From a bacterium (GTDB lineage Bacteria; Patescibacteriota; Minisyncoccia; UBA6257; 2-01-FULL-56-20): 6,522 bases of DNA. Of this stretch, positions 4,134 to 6,522 are shown piece by piece. The DNA lies in the NCBI GenBank assembly GCA_021817655.1, contig JAKAGE010000043.1, forward strand, positions 1-6,522. Reading direction: 5' to 3'. The notes beneath the pieces were generated by a model, which had not been told where the DNA came from, did not search any database, and saw only the letters and a program-made list of their open reading frames with translations. The stretch's first letter is position 1, and each line of letters opens with the position of its first letter. A program made the translations under genes and the position numbers.

Positions 4134-4182
4134 GCCCGCAGCGCGGCCATGCATGATGCTCGCCAAACGAAAAAACTTCGCG

Positions 4183-4188
4183 TATAAT
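4183..4188 (+). promoter_or_regulatory. Perfect -10 box of secA, nearly leaderless
   Basis: TATAAT ends eight bases before the secA ATG. The predicted +1 is about 4195, two bases before the ATG, or the ATG itself if the start shifts slightly. There is no Shine-Dalgarno sequence and no convincing -35. With the strong terminator just upstream, this is very likely the secA promoter. Confidence 0.65.
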
Positions 4189-4196
4189 CTCTGGGT

Positions 4197-6522
4197 ATGT
4201 TTGACGGACTCAAAAAAATGTTTCAAAAGCGCTCCCTTGATGAACTCGCGCAAAAAGTCAAGGAAATCAACGCGCTGGAGCCGGAAATGGCGGCATTGAC
4301 GGATGCGGGACTTGCCGCAAAAAGCGGAGAGCTCCGCGAGCGCGTCAAGGGCGGCGCGTCGCTTGATGACATTGCCGTTCCCGCGTTCGCGCTCGTGCGC
4401 GAGGCGGCGAAGCGGACGCTCGGCCAGCGGCCGTTCGACGTCCAGCTGATCGGCGGGCTTGCGATCCATGCGGGAGCGGTCGCCGAGATGATGACGGGAG
4501 AAGGCAAAACGCTTTCCGCCGTCGCGCCGGCATATCTGAACGCGCTTTCGGGCGAGGGCGTGCACGTCGTTACGGTGAATGAATATCTTTCCCGCCGCGA
4601 CGCGGTGTGGATGGGGCGCGTCTATCATCTCCTCGGTCTCACCGTCGGATCGATCGTGCCGGGCGCGGCGTTCGTCTATGATCCGACGTTTGAGATCCCG
4701 AAGAGCGAGATAGCAGAGGAGGATAAGAAGGTGGAGACGATGGGGAGCTTCCTCGTTCAGCAGGAATTTTTGCGGCCGGTCGGACGACGCGAGGCGTATC
4801 AGGCGGACATCACGTACGGCACGAACAACGAGTTCGGGTTTGACTACCTGCGCGACAATCTCGTGTACCGCGTGGAGGATCGCGTCCAGCGCGGGCATTC
4901 ATTCGCCATCATCGACGAGGTGGACAGCATTCTGATCGATGAGGCGCGGACGCCCCTCATCATCGCGGCGCCGGACGCCCAGTCGAGCGACTTTTACAAG
5001 TCGTTCGCCCGCATCGCCCTCAACCTTGTGAAAGACGAGGATTATGAGGTGGACGAGAAGCGGAAAACGATCACGATCATGGATTCGGGCGTGGAGAAGG
5101 TGGAGAAGATGATCGGCGTACAGAACATCTATGCGCCCGAGAACATCCGCCTCGTGCATTATATGGAAGAGAGCGTGAAGGCGCAGGCGCTTTTCCACCG
5201 CGACCGCGATTATGTGGTAAAAGAGGGGCAGATCGTCATCGTCGACGAGTTCACCGGACGCCTGCTCCACGGGCGGCGCTATCAGGCCGGGCTCCATCAG
5301 GCGATCGAGGCGAAGGAAGGCGTCGCGGTCCAGCAGGAATCGCGCACATACGCAAAGATCTCCATTCAGAACTATTTCCGCATGTACAAGAAGCTTGCGG
5401 GCATGACGGGAACAGCGCAGACGTCCGCGGAGGAGTTCTTCAAAGTGTACCGGCTCGAAGTGCAGAGCATCCCGCCGAACCGTCCGCTTGCGCGCAAGGA
5501 TCTGAACGACCTTATCTACAAGGATTTTGGCGCAAAACTCGCCGCGATCGCCGCCGACGTGCGCGAGCGGCAGAAGAAGGGCCAACCGGTCCTGCTCGGC
5601 ACAACCTCGATCGCGAAGAACGAGATGGTTTCCGCAGCGTTATCCCAGGCGGGGATCCGGCATGAGGTGTTGAATGCAAAGAACAACGAACGCGAGGGTG
5701 CCATCATCGCGCAGGCCGGCCGGACGGGCGCGGTCACGGTCGCGACGAACATGGCGGGGCGCGGCGTCGACATCCTTCTCGGCGGCAATCCGCCGGATCC
5801 GGCGGAGGCGGAAAAGGTGCGCGCCCTGGGCGGCCTGCATGTGATCGGCACCGATCGGCACGAGGCGCGCCGCATCGATAATCAGCTCCGCGGCCGCGCC
5901 GGCCGCCAGGGGGATCCCGGCTCGACGCAGTTCTTCCTCTCGCTCGATGACGATCTGCTGCGCATTTTCGGCGGCGATCGCATTAAGGGGATCATGGAGC
6001 GGTTTAATCTGCCGGAAGATGAGCCGATCGAGATGGGCATGGTGACGAAGGCGGTCGGACAGGCTCAGGAAAAGGTGGAAGGCGCCAATTTCGACCTGCG
6101 GAAACATCTTCTCGAATACGACGACGTGCTGAACAATCAGCGGAGCGCCATCTATAAGCGGCGCGACGAGTTCCTTGCGATGAATGACGCGTCCGCGCTC
6201 GCGACGCTGGTCGCTGATGCGGCGTCCACGCATTTCGACGCGGCGATCGCCCCGATGTTCGTCGGGGGATATGGCGAAAGCGGAAACGATGCGGTTGAAC
6301 AGGCGCGGAAGACGTTCCGCGACGCGGCGATCGTCACGGATGAAGGCGTTCTTGGCGCGCTCGCGGAGCCCGATGATTTCCACCGGGTGCTTGCGGATCG
6401 TGCGGTCGCGGTGGGGGCGCATCCGCTTGCGAAGAACCAGATCATCGGCATTCTTGATCTGCTTTGGATGACAAACCTTGAGGATCTCGATGCGCTACAG
6501 GAATCGGTCAATCTCCGGGCAT
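4197..6522 (+). CDS. secA: Protein translocase ATPase SecA (3' end outside window)
   Basis: SecA is the motor ATPase that drives unfolded preproteins through the SecYEG channel. The 775 codons present show the canonical N-terminus with INALEP (24-29), Walker A TGEGKT (100-105), VNEYLSRRDA (127-136), ITYGTNNEFGFDYLRDN (205-221), Walker B and DEAD-like IIDEVDSILIDEARTPLI (238-255), IVDEFTGR (348-355) around the preprotein-binding region, the SRTYAKISIQNYFRMYKKLAGMTGTA segment (382-407), the second motor domain with TNMAGRGVDILLGG (517-530) and QLRGRAGRQGDPGS (563-576), and the scaffold start EYDDVLNNQR (640-649). A stretch of about 46 residues (152-197) lies where E. coli SecA has about 11; I recall such an insertion from other Patescibacteria SecA proteins. 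The frame is still open at the window end, which stops in the helical scaffold near VNLRA; around 100 or more residues, including any C-terminal zinc-binding tail, are not visible. Start choice is supported by the family N-terminus and the -10 box. Confidence 0.97.
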   Translation, partial: MFDGLKKMFQKRSLDELAQKVKEINALEPEMAALTDAGLAAKSGELRERVKGGASLDDIAVPAFALVREAAKRTLGQRPFDVQLIGGLAIHAGAVAEMMTGEGKTLSAVAPAYLNALSGEGVHVVTVNEYLSRRDAVWMGRVYHLLGLTVGSIVPGAAFVYDPTFEIPKSEIAEEDKKVETMGSFLVQQEFLRPVGRREAYQADITYGTNNEFGFDYLRDNLVYRVEDRVQRGHSFAIIDEVDSILIDEARTPLIIAAPDAQSSDFYKSFARIALNLVKDEDYEVDEKRKTITIMDSGVEKVEKMIGVQNIYAPENIRLVHYMEESVKAQALFHRDRDYVVKEGQIVIVDEFTGRLLHGRRYQAGLHQAIEAKEGVAVQQESRTYAKISIQNYFRMYKKLAGMTGTAQTSAEEFFKVYRLEVQSIPPNRPLARKDLNDLIYKDFGAKLAAIAADVRERQKKGQPVLLGTTSIAKNEMVSAALSQAGIRHEVLNAKNNEREGAIIAQAGRTGAVTVATNMAGRGVDILLGGNPPDPAEAEKVRALGGLHVIGTDRHEARRIDNQLRGRAGRQGDPGSTQFFLSLDDDLLRIFGGDRIKGIMERFNLPEDEPIEMGMVTKAVGQAQEKVEGANFDLRKHLLEYDDVLNNQRSAIYKRRDEFLAMNDASALATLVADAASTHFDAAIAPMFVGGYGESGNDAVEQARKTFRDAAIVTDEGVLGALAEPDDFHRVLADRAVAVGAHPLAKNQIIGILDLLWMTNLEDLDALQESVNLRA

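Noticed and set aside
4125..6422. Long open frames on the minus strand opposite secA (for example 4125-4898, 4899-5585, 5640-6422)
   Set aside because: They are exactly antisense to a motif-complete SecA, rich in Arg/His/Asp as expected from reverse reading of GC-rich codons, and show no domain.
1..6522. CRISPR array, insertion sequence or prophage element
   Set aside because: No regularly spaced direct repeats, transposase or integrase motifs, or terminal inverted repeats were seen; base composition looks even across the genes.

Overview
The window reads as a stretch of a small bacterial genome of the Candidate Phyla Radiation (Patescibacteria, most likely a Parcubacteria-type lineage). This is inferred from three things: the gene complement, the protein style (a SecA with a roughly 35-residue insertion before its ADITYGTNNE motif, a MurB with a long insertion after its GSIFKN motif, and a single-domain HPF), and very compact promoters placed directly on start codons with no Shine-Dalgarno sequences. 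TGA is used as an ordinary stop (SIMPL, gtrA, murB and hpf genes all end in it), so the code is the standard bacterial one and not the TGA-Gly code of Gracilibacteria/Absconditabacteria. All supported genes are on the + strand and the coding DNA is GC-rich.

Region 1 (about 20-2250) is one apparent operon: triosephosphate isomerase (tpiA), a membrane-anchored SIMPL/DUF541 protein, and a GtrA-type polytopic membrane protein. It starts from an extended -10 box whose predicted transcription start coincides with the tpiA ATG. Region 2 (2223-2509) is a 287-base gap dense with RNA-level signals: a hairpin behind gtrA, an extended -10 box, a candidate small RNA of about 94 nt ending in a strong hairpin, a second extended -10 box embedded in that hairpin's 3' end, and then a murB leader with two mutually exclusive hairpins (early hairpin versus terminator-like hairpin). 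The leader looks like a transcription attenuator. Region 3 (2510-3836) holds murB (peptidoglycan precursor synthesis) and hpf (ribosome hibernation), the latter with a perfect TATAAT seven bases before its ATG. Region 4 (3837-4195) holds a perfect DnaA-box sequence, a probable terminator, another copy of the same extended -10 element, a structured leader, a 20-codon lysine-rich mini-protein gene, and a strong intrinsic terminator. Region 5 (4197 to the end) is secA, missing about its last tenth because the window stops.

The genes are housekeeping functions (glycolysis, cell wall, translation control, protein export) and no defence system, mobile element, CRISPR array or tRNA was found. The most interesting material is regulatory: leaderless-type transcription at three genes, a reused terminator/promoter junction, the murB switch, the candidate sRNA, and the isolated transcription unit for the tiny basic protein. 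Every functional statement here comes from reading the sequence and remembered family knowledge; no database search or folding program was run.
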